Below, piece by piece: positions 8,097 to 16,145 of a stretch of 64,000 nt of DNA (positions are counted from its first letter, which is position 1; the number at the start of each line of letters is the position of its first letter). The stretch is from Butyrivibrio sp. FCS014 (GTDB lineage Bacteria; Bacillota; Clostridia; Lachnospirales; Lachnospiraceae), in contig NZ_JAHA01000003.1 in NCBI RefSeq assembly GCF_000526935.1, positions 124,001 to 188,000 on the forward strand. The letters run 5' to 3'. The translations under genes and the position numbers were made by a program. The notes beneath the pieces were generated by a model. The model did not search any database and was not told the DNA's origin. It worked only from the letters and a program-made list of their open reading frames with translations.

Positions 8097-8621
8097 ATGC
8101 GAGTTGGAATGGGATATGATGTCCATAAACTTGTTGAAGGAAGAGATCTCATAATAGGCGGTGTTAAGATTCCTTATGAGAAGGGGCTTCTTGGCCACTC
8201 CGATGCGGATGTTCTTCTGCATGCGGTAATGGATGCTCTGCTTGGAGCAGCTGCCCTCGGGGATATAGGTAAGCATTTCCCCGACAGTGATGAGAAATAC
8301 AAGGGAGCTGATTCCCTGGAGCTTCTTAAGGAAGTTGCTTCGATCATCGACAAAGAGCACTACACGGTTGAGAATATTGATGCAACCATAATAGCTCAGG
8401 CACCTAAAATGAGACCTTATATAGATGAGATGAGGATCAATATTGCTCAGGCACTTAGGATAGAAATGAGCAGGGTAAATGTGAAGGCCACAACGGAAGA
8501 GGGCCTTGGATTTACCGGAAGCGGGGAGGGAATATCCTCACAGGCCATCTGTCTTTTGTCAAAGCCAATGGAAGGCAGTGACGGGGGATTTGCACGATGT
8601 ACAGGCTGTGACAGAGGCTGA
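8097..8621 (+). CDS. ispF: 2-C-methyl-D-erythritol 2,4-cyclodiphosphate synthase
   Basis: A 174-residue enzyme of the non-mevalonate isoprenoid pathway that cyclises CDP-methylerythritol 2-phosphate. Visible family motifs are GMGYDVHKL (metal-binding Asp and His), [21 protein letters not shown] (third metal His) and the C-terminal [15 protein letters not shown] nucleotide-binding segment. The length is slightly above the usual 155-160 residues because of a 15-residue C-terminal tail. The start at 8097 follows a GAGGTG site six bases upstream; a GTG at 8088 is in frame but overlaps that site. The next gene, cysS, follows 40 bases later. Confidence 0.95.
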   Translation: MRVGMGYDVHKLVEGRDLIIGGVKIPYEKGLLGHSDADVLLHAVMDALLGAAALGDIGKHFPDSDEKYKGADSLELLKEVASIIDKEHYTVENIDATIIAQAPKMRPYIDEMRINIAQALRIEMSRVNVKATTEEGLGFTGSGEGISSQAICLLSKPMEGSDGGFARCTGCDRG

Positions 8622-8661
8622 CACAGGTTAAGATAAATAATTATGGCGAGGAGTTAGAAAA

Positions 8662-10086
8662 ATGGCGCAGGATTTTAGTTTTTACAATTCACTTACGAGA
8701 AAAATAGATAAACTTGAGACCAATGAACCCGGCAAGGTGTCCATATACACCTGCGGACCTACTGTTTATCACTATGCACATATCGGAAATATCAGGACCT
8801 ACATCATGCAGGATGCTCTTGTGAAGTCTTTGGAGTATGCAGGCTACGAAGTTAAGCGTGTCATGAACATAACCGATGTTGGACACCTTTCCTCCGATGC
8901 GGATACAGGTGAGGACAAGATGCTTGCCGGAGCCAAGAGAGAGCACAAGTCCGTAATGGAGATTGCCAAGTTCTACACAGATGCATTCTTTAAGGATTTC
9001 CAGGCAGTGGGCAATAAAATGCCGGATGTTATTGAACCGGCAACCAACTGCATTCCCGAGTTTATTCATATGGTTGAGGTGCTGCTTGAGAAGGGCTTTG
9101 CTTATCAGGCAGGCGGCAACATCTATTTTGACACCAGCAAACTGGATGATTACTATGTCTTTTCCTCAGCTCTTGAAAAAGAGCAGCTGGAAGTAGGCGT
9201 TAGAGATGACGTTGAAGAGGACACCAACAAGAAGAACAAGACAGACTTCGTTCTCTGGTTTACCAAATCCAAGTTCGAGGACCAGGCTCTTAAGTGGGAC
9301 AGCCCTTGGGGCGTCGGATATCCCGGCTGGCACATAGAGTGCTCCTGCATCTCCATGAAGCATCTTGGAGAGAGACTTGATATCCACTGCGGCGGCGTTG
9401 ACAACATGTTCCCTCATCATACCAATGAGATTGCCCAGTCCGAGAGCTATCTTGGACACAAGTGGTGCGGCTACTGGTTCCACAGCAATCACTTAAATGA
9501 CAGGGCGGGCAAGATGTCCAAGTCCAAGGGAGCGGTTCTTACGGTATCCCTTCTCAAGGAGAAAGGTTATGATCCGCTGGTTTACAGATTCTTCTGCCTC
9601 CAGTCTCATTACCGCAAGCCTTTGGAGTTCTCCTTTGAGGTACTGGACAGCACTGTTGCCGTATACAACAAGCTTGTAAAAAGAGTCGCCGAGTTCAAGG
9701 AAGACGGCGTTGTAGACGAGAAGGTCAAAGAGGAGTTTGAGGCAAAGTTCAGAGAGACTCTCTCAAACGATCTTAATACCTCCATGGCTATCACAATCCT
9801 TTATGATGCACTTAAGGCAGATACAAATGATGCCACAAAGCTTGCCATTGTTAAGAGTTTTGATAAGGTTCTTTCCCTGGATCTCATAGGCCACGCAGCA
9901 GCTCTTTCAGAGGAGGCAGAGGTTGATCCCGAGCTTCTTAAGTATATCGAGGAGCAGATCGCAAAAAGAACCGAGGCCAAGAAGGCCAAGGACTTTGCTA
10001 CAGCCGATGCCATCAGAGAGGAGCTTCTTTCGAAGGGCGTGGAGATCAAGGATACTCGCGAGGGAGTTAAATGGCAGCTGATTTAA
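8662..10086 (+). CDS. cysS: Cysteinyl-tRNA synthetase
   Basis: A 474-residue class I aminoacyl-tRNA synthetase that charges tRNA(Cys). The zinc/cysteine site YTCGPTVYHYAHIGN (containing the HIGH-type motif), GWHIECS, the HHTNEIAQSE histidines and the KMSKSKG loop are all present in order. The C-terminal anticodon-binding helices follow. The length matches the family. The GAGGAG site eight bases upstream supports the start. It overlaps the next gene, mrnC, by 16 bases, as is common in Firmicutes. Confidence 0.97.
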   Translation: MAQDFSFYNSLTRKIDKLETNEPGKVSIYTCGPTVYHYAHIGNIRTYIMQDALVKSLEYAGYEVKRVMNITDVGHLSSDADTGEDKMLAGAKREHKSVMEIAKFYTDAFFKDFQAVGNKMPDVIEPATNCIPEFIHMVEVLLEKGFAYQAGGNIYFDTSKLDDYYVFSSALEKEQLEVGVRDDVEEDTNKKNKTDFVLWFTKSKFEDQALKWDSPWGVGYPGWHIECSCISMKHLGERLDIHCGGVDNMFPHHTNEIAQSESYLGHKWCGYWFHSNHLNDRAGKMSKSKGAVLTVSLLKEKGYDPLVYRFFCLQSHYRKPLEFSFEVLDSTVAVYNKLVKRVAEFKEDGVVDEKVKEEFEAKFRETLSNDLNTSMAITILYDALKADTNDATKLAIVKSFDKVLSLDLIGHAAALSEEAEVDPELLKYIEEQIAKRTEAKKAKDFATADAIREELLSKGVEIKDTREGVKWQLI

Positions 10087-10508
10087 ACAGATATATAAAT
10101 GATGAATTTGGCATAGAGGCCAAGGATATCAGGACCTATTCGCCTCTGACGCTGGCTTATATAGGAGATGCCCTGTTTGACCTTATCATCAGATCCGTTC
10201 TGGTGAACAAAGGTAATACCGCGGTGAACAATCTTCATAAAAGAGCAAGCGCTATTGTTAAAGCCCCCTCCCAGTCTGCCATAGCAGCTGCTATTATGGA
10301 TGATCTTACGGAGGAGGAAAAAGACATCTACAGAAGAGGACGAAATTCCAAGCCACACACCAAGGCCAAGAATGCCTCCACCATGGAATACCTTGAGGCA
10401 ACCGGGTTTGAGGCGGTAATGGGTTATCTGTACCTCTCCGGGAACATGGACAGGGCAATGGAACTTATTAAGCTTGGGGCCAAAAGGCTTGGACTTGATA
10501 TCGTCTGA
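10071..10508 (+). CDS. mrnC: Mini-ribonuclease III (23S rRNA maturation)
   Basis: A 145-residue RNase III-like catalytic domain without the double-stranded RNA-binding domain, as in MrnC. The motif LAYIGDALFDLIIR contains the catalytic acidic residues, and a second acidic segment appears as ASTMEYLEATGFEAVMGYLYL. In Bacillus this enzyme trims the ends of 23S rRNA precursors. It overlaps cysS and precedes rlmB, the conserved order in Firmicutes. Confidence 0.93.
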   Translation: MAADLNRYINDEFGIEAKDIRTYSPLTLAYIGDALFDLIIRSVLVNKGNTAVNNLHKRASAIVKAPSQSAIAAAIMDDLTEEEKDIYRRGRNSKPHTKAKNASTMEYLEATGFEAVMGYLYLSGNMDRAMELIKLGAKRLGLDIV

Positions 10509-10529
10509 CTTAAGATTTGAGGATTTGAA

Positions 10530-11294
10530 ATGGATAAAGACAATAAGGAAATACTTGGTTCAAACGAAGAAAAAATAGAGGGAAGAAACGCTGTCATAGA
10601 GGCTTTTCGCTCAGGCAAGACTATAGATAAGATATATATCCTTGACGGATGCCAGGACGGACCTGTGGCTACCATAAGGCGTGAGGCCAAAAAGCAGGGA
10701 AGCCTTATAAAGTTTGTAAGCCGCGAGAGACTGGATCAGATGTCGGAGACGGGCAAGCACCAGGGAGTTATCGCCATTGCCGCTGCCTACAGCTATTCGG
10801 AGATGGAGGATATCTTTGCTCTTGCAGAGAACAGAAATGAAGATCCCTTTATCTTTATTCTGGATAATATAGAGGATCCCCACAATCTGGGAGCTATTAT
10901 AAGAACAGCAAATCTTTCCGGAGCTCACGGAGTCATCATCCCCAAGAACAGGGCGGTGGGACTTACCGCTACGGTTGCAAAGGCTTCCGCCGGAGCGCTT
11001 AATTATACTCCCGTAGTTAAGGTTACAAATATCGCACAGACCATTGAGGAGCTTAAAAATAAGGGACTGTGGTTTGTCTGCGCCGATATGGGCGGCACCA
11101 CCATGTACAAGCTTAATCTCAAGGGACCCATCGGTCTGGTTATAGGAAATGAGGGAAGCGGCGTAGGCCGTCTTGTAAAAGAGAAGTGTGATATGATAGC
11201 TTCCATTCCCATGAAGGGAGATATCGATTCCCTGAATGCATCAGTGGCAGCCGGAGTACTGGCTTTTGAGATCGTCAGACAGAGGTCAATGTAA
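10530..11294 (+). CDS. rlmB: 23S rRNA (guanosine-2'-O-)-methyltransferase, TrmH/SpoU family
   Basis: A 254-residue SPOUT methyltransferase. The N-terminal substrate-binding domain begins at EGRNAVIEAFRSG. The knotted catalytic domain shows ILDNIEDPHNLGAIIRTA (motif 1), GLVIGNEGSGV (motif 2) and IPMKGDIDSLNASVAAGV (motif 3). The probable target is G2251 of 23S rRNA. Its stop overlaps the start of the sigma factor gene (TAATG). Confidence 0.92.
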   Translation: MDKDNKEILGSNEEKIEGRNAVIEAFRSGKTIDKIYILDGCQDGPVATIRREAKKQGSLIKFVSRERLDQMSETGKHQGVIAIAAAYSYSEMEDIFALAENRNEDPFIFILDNIEDPHNLGAIIRTANLSGAHGVIIPKNRAVGLTATVAKASAGALNYTPVVKVTNIAQTIEELKNKGLWFVCADMGGTTMYKLNLKGPIGLVIGNEGSGVGRLVKEKCDMIASIPMKGDIDSLNASVAAGVLAFEIVRQRSM

Positions 11295-11920
11295 TGGGTA
11301 ATGACAAGTACAGCGACATCGATGATGAGCAGCTTATCGTCCGTATCCATGACGGAGATGAGAGCGATGCTGTGGAGTACATAATGAACAAATATAAGGG
11401 GCTGGTTCGTAAGAAGGCAGCCTCTATGTTTATATTGGGCGCTGACAGGGATGACCTTATCCAGGAGGGAATGATAGGTCTTTTTAAGGCTGTCAGGGAC
11501 TACGATTCGGGAAGAGATGCCAGCTTCTCCACCTTTGCGGATCTTTGCATATCAAGGCAGATGTATTCCGCAATCAAGGCTCTGGCCAGGAAGAAGCACG
11601 CACCTCTTAACAGTTATATTTCAATCTATGCCAGCAGGGTAGGGGGAGAGATGGGCCCTGAGCCTCCTCTGGAGGAGATGCTTGAATCCAATCCCGGGCT
11701 TATCCCGGAGCAGCACGTGATCGACCAGGAGAATCTTCAGGATCTTGAAGACGGCATAGAAAGGGAGCTGAGTGACCTTGAAAGACAGGTACTTGACCTT
11801 TATATCACCGGAATGAGCGTAAAAAATATCTCTGCAGTGCTGGGCAGGGATGAGAAATCCACTGACAATGCAATGCAGAGAATAAGGCATAAGTTAAAGA
11901 AGTATCTTAAAAAGAATTAA
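11294..11920 (+). CDS. sigH: RNA polymerase sigma factor of the SigH (Spo0H) type
   Basis: A 208-residue sigma-70 family protein. Region 2 is clear (DDLIQEGMIGLFKAVRDYD and FSTFADLCISRQMYSAI) and region 4 has a helix-turn-helix segment (LERQVLDLYITGMSVKNISAVLGRDEKSTDNAMQRI, written here as landmarks). Its place directly after rlmB is the conserved sigH locus of Firmicutes. In sporulating relatives SigH drives early sporulation and competence genes. In non-sporulating Lachnospiraceae its regulon is not known. It converges on the next gene, overlapping it by four bases tail to tail. Confidence 0.88.
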   Translation: MGNDKYSDIDDEQLIVRIHDGDESDAVEYIMNKYKGLVRKKAASMFILGADRDDLIQEGMIGLFKAVRDYDSGRDASFSTFADLCISRQMYSAIKALARKKHAPLNSYISIYASRVGGEMGPEPPLEEMLESNPGLIPEQHVIDQENLQDLEDGIERELSDLERQVLDLYITGMSVKNISAVLGRDEKSTDNAMQRIRHKLKKYLKKN

Positions 11921-13071
11921 ACAAAGGCATCAAAGCTTACGCCGCCCCCTTCACCTCCATAGCTTCCGGGAACAGTAACGGATATGGGAGTAGGGGAGAA
12001 GGAAGCGCCTGATCCCGATACAGGGGATTGGGATGAAGCTGCCGCACTTGCAGCAGAAGCTCCCTGGTGGGCAGCGTCCTTTTCATATTTGTCAAAAATG
12101 GCTTTCAAATAGGCACCGTCTGCCTCGGAGATCTCTTTCATCTCTTTGGTGCGGTGTTTTATTTTGAGCATTTTCAGATCGTCCTCGGACATATTTGGAT
12201 TGGGGGCGACCATTGAGGAGGCCAGCTCTGTGAGGTCAAGTGCCTCGGTCATTTCCTCCATGGCATCCTGTACCATGCTCATCATATCTGCGTTTAGCTC
12301 ATCCATGGACTGGGAGGAGTTTTCCTGAACCTCGGCTATCTGCTCCTGCATTTGGGCTGCCAGTTCTTCCATTCTGTAAGCCATTTCTTCCTGAAGATCC
12401 GACATCTCAATCTGGAACTGACTTACATATTCTTCGGGGTAGCCTTCTTCTAAGACCTGTTCTTCTTCGAGAGCAGCAGCTTCTTCCTCTGACAGGGCCT
12501 CATCCTCGTACTCCTCATTTTCCCTGATCTCTTCCTCTTTTTCCTCAAGAGAGGCCATGGCACCGTTTTGACCCCGCTCTATCATCTCTTCCTGGGCAAG
12601 GTGAGCAGCTTTCTTTTTTGCCACCCGCTCCATGGACTTGGCGTGCTCTATGGAAATCTGAAGCTCTTCCTCATCGTACTCACCGCTGTTCTGGAGGCGC
12701 TTCAAGCGCTGAACCTCGCGTCTTGCGGCAGAAGCGGCTCTTTTGGCGCTGGTTGAGTTTTTGCTTCGAACTATCTGAGAAGATATCTTCTTGTAGCTGT
12801 ATTGAAGTTTCTTTTTCTCAAGGGAGGCATCCTTTTGTTTGGTACGGGAAGCCTTTAATGTATTTGCATAAGCCATTGCCTGATCAACAACGCTTGCCGG
12901 CTTTTGAGCTTGCTTTTGCTGATACTCAAGGGACCGGGCAGTAGCAGTCTTTTTTCCATCAAAGGAAGACCCCGATCCGCCGGTCCGGGCCTTGTTATCC
13001 TGCAACTTATTACTGCTCGCGGGATTGTATTGAGCCGAGCGTATTTGATTTACGTTGATACCTACACTCAT
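11917..13071 (-). CDS. Hypothetical coiled-coil, Glu-rich protein
   Basis: A 384-residue soluble protein with no signal peptide. From the N-terminus it has a Ser/Gly/Gln-rich disordered region (1-85) and a Lys/Arg-rich helix (about 90-175). A very acidic helix follows (about 195-235), then amphipathic Met/Glu helices (240-300) and a low-complexity Ser/Ala/Gly tail ending in SFDAFV. The opposite charges of the two central helices suggest intra- or intermolecular coiled-coil pairing. The start follows a GGGAGGATGTA site; an upstream in-frame ATG at 13101 lacks one. Unrecognised family; it converges with sigH. Confidence 0.7.
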   Translation of the reverse strand: MSVGINVNQIRSAQYNPASSNKLQDNKARTGGSGSSFDGKKTATARSLEYQQKQAQKPASVVDQAMAYANTLKASRTKQKDASLEKKKLQYSYKKISSQIVRSKNSTSAKRAASAARREVQRLKRLQNSGEYDEEELQISIEHAKSMERVAKKKAAHLAQEEMIERGQNGAMASLEEKEEEIRENEEYEDEALSEEEAAALEEEQVLEEGYPEEYVSQFQIEMSDLQEEMAYRMEELAAQMQEQIAEVQENSSQSMDELNADMMSMVQDAMEEMTEALDLTELASSMVAPNPNMSEDDLKMLKIKHRTKEMKEISEADGAYLKAIFDKYEKDAAHQGASAASAAASSQSPVSGSGASFSPTPISVTVPGSYGGEGGGVSFDAFV

Positions 13072-13225
13072 TACATCCTCCCTGATGTTTGCTCCTGCCA
13101 TAAATCCTTTTATGCATATTTTCAGTTTTCTTATTACATATTTCGGATTTATTCGTATAAATATTTATAGTGACATTAAAAAAAGTCACAGAAAATCGTA
13201 ATTATGCATATTTGTGTGTAAATTA

Positions 13226-13234
13226 TGGTATAAT
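13226..13234 (+). promoter_or_regulatory. Extended -10 promoter for the cyclic-nucleotide operon
   Basis: TGG then TATAAT (13229-13234), 55 bases before the ATG at 13290. The -35 is weak, which suggests an activator or reliance on the extended -10. The surrounding 13072-13289 separates divergent genes and holds no other gene. Confidence 0.6.
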
Positions 13235-13289
13235 ATCAATGTATGAAATAGTACAATTCTACGGTATTGAAGGAAGGAAGGTCGCATCT

Positions 13290-14261
13290 ATGGCTACAAA
13301 AAACTTTGCAAAAGGCGAGATCATCTTTAAGGAAGGAGCAAACGGAGACAGCTTTTTTGATGTCCTCAAGGGAAGTGTGGGGATCTTCATAAATTACGGC
13401 GAAGCCGATGAGCAGAAGCTTACAGAAGTTAAGGAAGGCGGTATTCTCGGTGAGATGGCTCTTATCGATGCTTTCCCCCGCAGCGCTACAGCTGTTGCAC
13501 TGGACGACGTTGAGGCCGATGAGGTATCCGTTGACCAGGTAAAAGAGTATTTCAACTCCAACCCCAACAAGATCGAGAGAATTCTCAATGTTCTCTGCCA
13601 GACACTGGCAAGACTTACCAATGATTATACTGAAGTATGCGATACCATCAGAGAGCTTTATCCCGAAAGCGGAGAGAGAAAAGAGTCTCTTGCAGATAAG
13701 ATCAAGAAGTTTGCCGGGTATTATAAGAGACTTGGCAAGAACAATCAGCCCAGTGCCGAGTTCCTTCGTGAGACAGGCCAGTCCGGACACAAGAACGGAT
13801 ATGCCAAGAAGGTTGAGTCCTACAGCGAAGGCACAGTTATCTTCAGAGAGGGCGAGGCCGGAAGATGCATGTATGATATTCACGCAGGAAGCGTTGGAAT
13901 CTACACCGACTATGGCAAGCCTGAGGAGAAACTCCTCACCAAGCTTCATGTAGATACATTCTTTGGCGAACTGGGAATGCTTGAGGATATGCCCAGATCA
14001 GCTACAGCAGTAGCTCTTGAAGACGGAACAACCGTTGAGAGCATCTACTCATCAGAGTTTGCTGAGCTGTTTGAGAAGAATCCCGCCAAGATCGAGATGA
14101 TCTTAAGACATCTGTCCTTCAGGATCAGAAGACTTACAGGAGAGTATGAGAATGCCTGCAAGATGATCAGTGATGTAGCTGATGCAGAGGCTTCCAATAT
14201 GAATGTAAGCGATGAGATGAGACAGAAAGCAAGAGAATTCAAGTCAAAATTATATGATTGA
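13290..14261 (+). CDS. Tandem cyclic-nucleotide-binding (CNB) domain protein
   Basis: A 323-residue protein made of two CAP_ED/CNB domains (about 5-115 and 175-290) joined by a charged linker, with a short helical tail. Each domain has a full phosphate-binding cassette: GEMALIDAFPRSATAVA (Glu55, Arg64) and GELGMLEDMPRSATAVA (Glu227, Arg236). The Glu and Arg are the residues that hold ribose and phosphate of cAMP or cGMP in PKA and CAP, so both sites look able to bind. There is no helix-turn-helix, kinase or channel domain. The layout resembles a PKA regulatory subunit without a catalytic partner. The start follows a GGAAGG site. It overlaps the cyclase gene by eight bases. Confidence 0.88.
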   Translation: MATKNFAKGEIIFKEGANGDSFFDVLKGSVGIFINYGEADEQKLTEVKEGGILGEMALIDAFPRSATAVALDDVEADEVSVDQVKEYFNSNPNKIERILNVLCQTLARLTNDYTEVCDTIRELYPESGERKESLADKIKKFAGYYKRLGKNNQPSAEFLRETGQSGHKNGYAKKVESYSEGTVIFREGEAGRCMYDIHAGSVGIYTDYGKPEEKLLTKLHVDTFFGELGMLEDMPRSATAVALEDGTTVESIYSSEFAELFEKNPAKIEMILRHLSFRIRRLTGEYENACKMISDVADAEASNMNVSDEMRQKAREFKSKLYD

Positions 14262-15657
14262 TAATTCATCAGATGTTTTTCAGAAGAATATAATGCTGAA
14301 TATGTCCGAGGGTGTTATGACCATAAGCTTCGACGGCGTCGTAGCTTATGCTAACCCCTCGGCTCTTGACATACTCGGGTTTAGTGAAGATGAGCTTGTG
14401 GGCAAAAAGTTTGCAGGCTTATTTTTTGACCGCGAAGAAAACGATAAGTTCTCCCAGGCCATACTGGACGCCATATATGACAGGGAGCATCCTCATGACG
14501 CGATCGCGCCTTACACCACTGATGGCATTACAAGGCAGCTTCGTGTTGTCACATCTTTTTTGCAGGATAACGGTGAAAAGATAGGCATTATCGTTGTGTT
14601 CAGCGATCTTAGTGAGCTTATGGACCTTAGAGACGCCGTGAAGTCCATGGAGAAGATCCGGGCTCTCAACGAGCAGCTGAATCTTAGAAATAAGCTCCTT
14701 AATGAGACCTTTGGACGGTTCCTGTCGGATGAGATAGTAAAGCAGCTTCTTGATACACCGGATGGACTTAACCTTGGTGGAAGCAAGAAAAAGCTTACCA
14801 TCATGATGAGCGACTTAAGGGGATTTACCGCCATCAGCGAGAGGATGGATCCCGAGGAGCTTATCACCATGCTCAATCATTATCTTGGAGAGATGACTGA
14901 GATAATCCAGCGTCATAACGGCACCATTATTGAGTTTATGGGGGACGGCATATTTGCGATCTTCGGCGCTCCGGTGGCTTCCGATACCCATGCGGATGAT
15001 ACCGTTGCGGCGGCTCTGGAGATGCAGGCCCGTATGGAACCCATAAATGAATGGAACAAAGAGCGGGGCTATCCTGATCTGCAGATGGGAATCGGCATAA
15101 ATACAGGTGAAGTCATTGTGGGCAACATAGGCTCCGAAAGACGAACCAAGTACGGCGTTGTTGGCAGCGATGTAAACCTCTGCGGCAGGATCGAGAGCTA
15201 TACAATAGACGGACAGGTATTGATATCACAGTCTACCCTGGATAATGCCAAGGCAGAAATAGTAATAGAAAAAGAAATTGTGGTAACTCCCAAAGGGGCG
15301 GCCCAGTCCATGACCCTTCGAAGAGTCACAGGAATCGGAGAGCCTTACAATATCTATGTTCAGGATAAGGTGGAGGAAGCTCCCGAGAAACTTGAGAGGA
15401 TAATCCCCGTTACCTTCTACAGGATAGAGGGCAAGCACAACCTGCAAAAGCCATTCTTTGGCGGTATTGTGGCTCTTGCTCCTGATAAGGCAGTGCTGGA
15501 TACTTCAGCAGAGCTTAAGGAGTATGACAACATTACCATAGATGTGGGAGAGAAGCTTTACAGCAAGGTTATCGAGAAGACTGATGACGGCTTTCTTATC
15601 GGTTTTACCTCTGTTCCGGCAAGCTATAAGAAGTGGCTCGAGATCAATAAAAAATAA
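14254..15657 (+). CDS. PAS-linked class III adenylate/guanylate cyclase
   Basis: A 467-residue soluble protein with three parts. A PAS domain (about 8-120) leads into a helical transducer (about 125-165). The cyclase homology domain follows (about 178-350). A C-terminal beta-rich domain of unrecognised type (about 380-467), PilZ-sized but without the PilZ motifs, ends the protein. Catalytic residues are complete: metal Asp187 (SDLRGFT) and Asp231 (MGDG), plus transition-state Asn308 and Arg312 (VNLCGR). The base-selecting positions are Glu227 and Gly301 rather than Lys and Asp/Thr, which leans toward GTP as substrate (inference). It overlaps the CNB gene. Its last codons form the left copy of the IS target duplication. 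Confidence 0.9.
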   Translation: MIDNSSDVFQKNIMLNMSEGVMTISFDGVVAYANPSALDILGFSEDELVGKKFAGLFFDREENDKFSQAILDAIYDREHPHDAIAPYTTDGITRQLRVVTSFLQDNGEKIGIIVVFSDLSELMDLRDAVKSMEKIRALNEQLNLRNKLLNETFGRFLSDEIVKQLLDTPDGLNLGGSKKKLTIMMSDLRGFTAISERMDPEELITMLNHYLGEMTEIIQRHNGTIIEFMGDGIFAIFGAPVASDTHADDTVAAALEMQARMEPINEWNKERGYPDLQMGIGINTGEVIVGNIGSERRTKYGVVGSDVNLCGRIESYTIDGQVLISQSTLDNAKAEIVIEKEIVVTPKGAAQSMTLRRVTGIGEPYNIYVQDKVEEAPEKLERIIPVTFYRIEGKHNLQKPFFGGIVALAPDKAVLDTSAELKEYDNITIDVGEKLYSKVIEKTDDGFLIGFTSVPASYKKWLEINKK

Positions 15658-15658
15658 G
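15646..15658. repeat. Left 13-bp target-site duplication of the IS30-like element
   Basis: AATAAAAAATAAG, identical to 17581-17593. It contains the last two sense codons and the stop of the cyclase gene plus parts of the flanking codons, so the insertion left that gene intact. Confidence 0.75.
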
Positions 15659-15685
15659 GATTGAATGAATAGTTAAATTCCACAT
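15659..15685 (+). repeat. Left terminal inverted repeat of the IS
   Basis: Reads inward GATTGAAT, six variable bases, then TTAAATTCCACAT. It matches the right end at about 20 of 27 positions. Confidence 0.75.
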
Positions 15686-15727
15686 GTAAAAGTAAATTCC
15701 ATACTGAAGACTAAATTCAGCTTTTTA

Positions 15728-15756
15728 GAGGGTTTGACATATTTTGTCAGACCCTT
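15728..15756 (+). terminator. Hairpin inside the left end of the IS
   Basis: GGGTTTGACA and TGTCAGACCC pair with a 5-base loop and are followed by TTTATT. It may stop transcription entering from the cyclase operon; the T run is weak. Confidence 0.5.
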
Positions 15757-15950
15757 TATTGTGGAATTTAGCCACTTATGCATTTGCTAAAATAAAAAAG
15801 AGTATGCGGTCGCTGACAACTGGAATTGGGTTCTGCAAGACTAAATTCCACTTATCTCGTGGTGAACATATGGTGGTCTCGTCCGCAGATTTCTTTCAAA
15901 TTTTGTAATGCTTAGTGGCTTTTGTATTTATGTATTGGCACCGTCCGCCA

Positions 15951-16074
15951 CCCTTGACAGGCACCTGAAGAAACGCTTCGCAGCCGTTGCCGACGATGAG
16001 GAACTCAGGAACAGCTTCAATAGCTTCATCGTCGGAATGAGCATTGTAGCGTTTCTTCAGGCACCTATCAAGGG
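15951..16074. repeat. Long nested inverted repeat within the IS
   Basis: Two 26-base arms (15951-15976 and 16049-16074) are complementary at 24 positions. Inside them a second pair, CGACGATGA (15991-15999) and TCATCGTCG (16026-16034), is perfect. It lies just downstream of the transposase stop in the transcribed direction. Two smaller hairpins stand between: CCTCG/CGAGG near 16080-16095 and CTCAGAA/TTCTGAG near 16118-16143. Confidence 0.8.
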
Positions 16075-16145
16075 CACAGCCTCGCAGGAGCGAGGTGGCT
16101 GCTTTAACTGCCTCTGACTCAGAATCTAGGAACAGCTTCTGAGCT

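Noticed and set aside
11290..11300. A missing yacP-type gene between rlmB and sigH
   Set aside because: Bacillus has it here, but rlmB and sigH overlap directly in this window with no remnant; absence in this group is not clearly unusual.
15908..16117. A 69-codon open frame on the plus strand inside the IS
   Set aside because: It lies across the long nested inverted repeat, has no ribosome site and no recognisable protein features; the structure explains the openness better.
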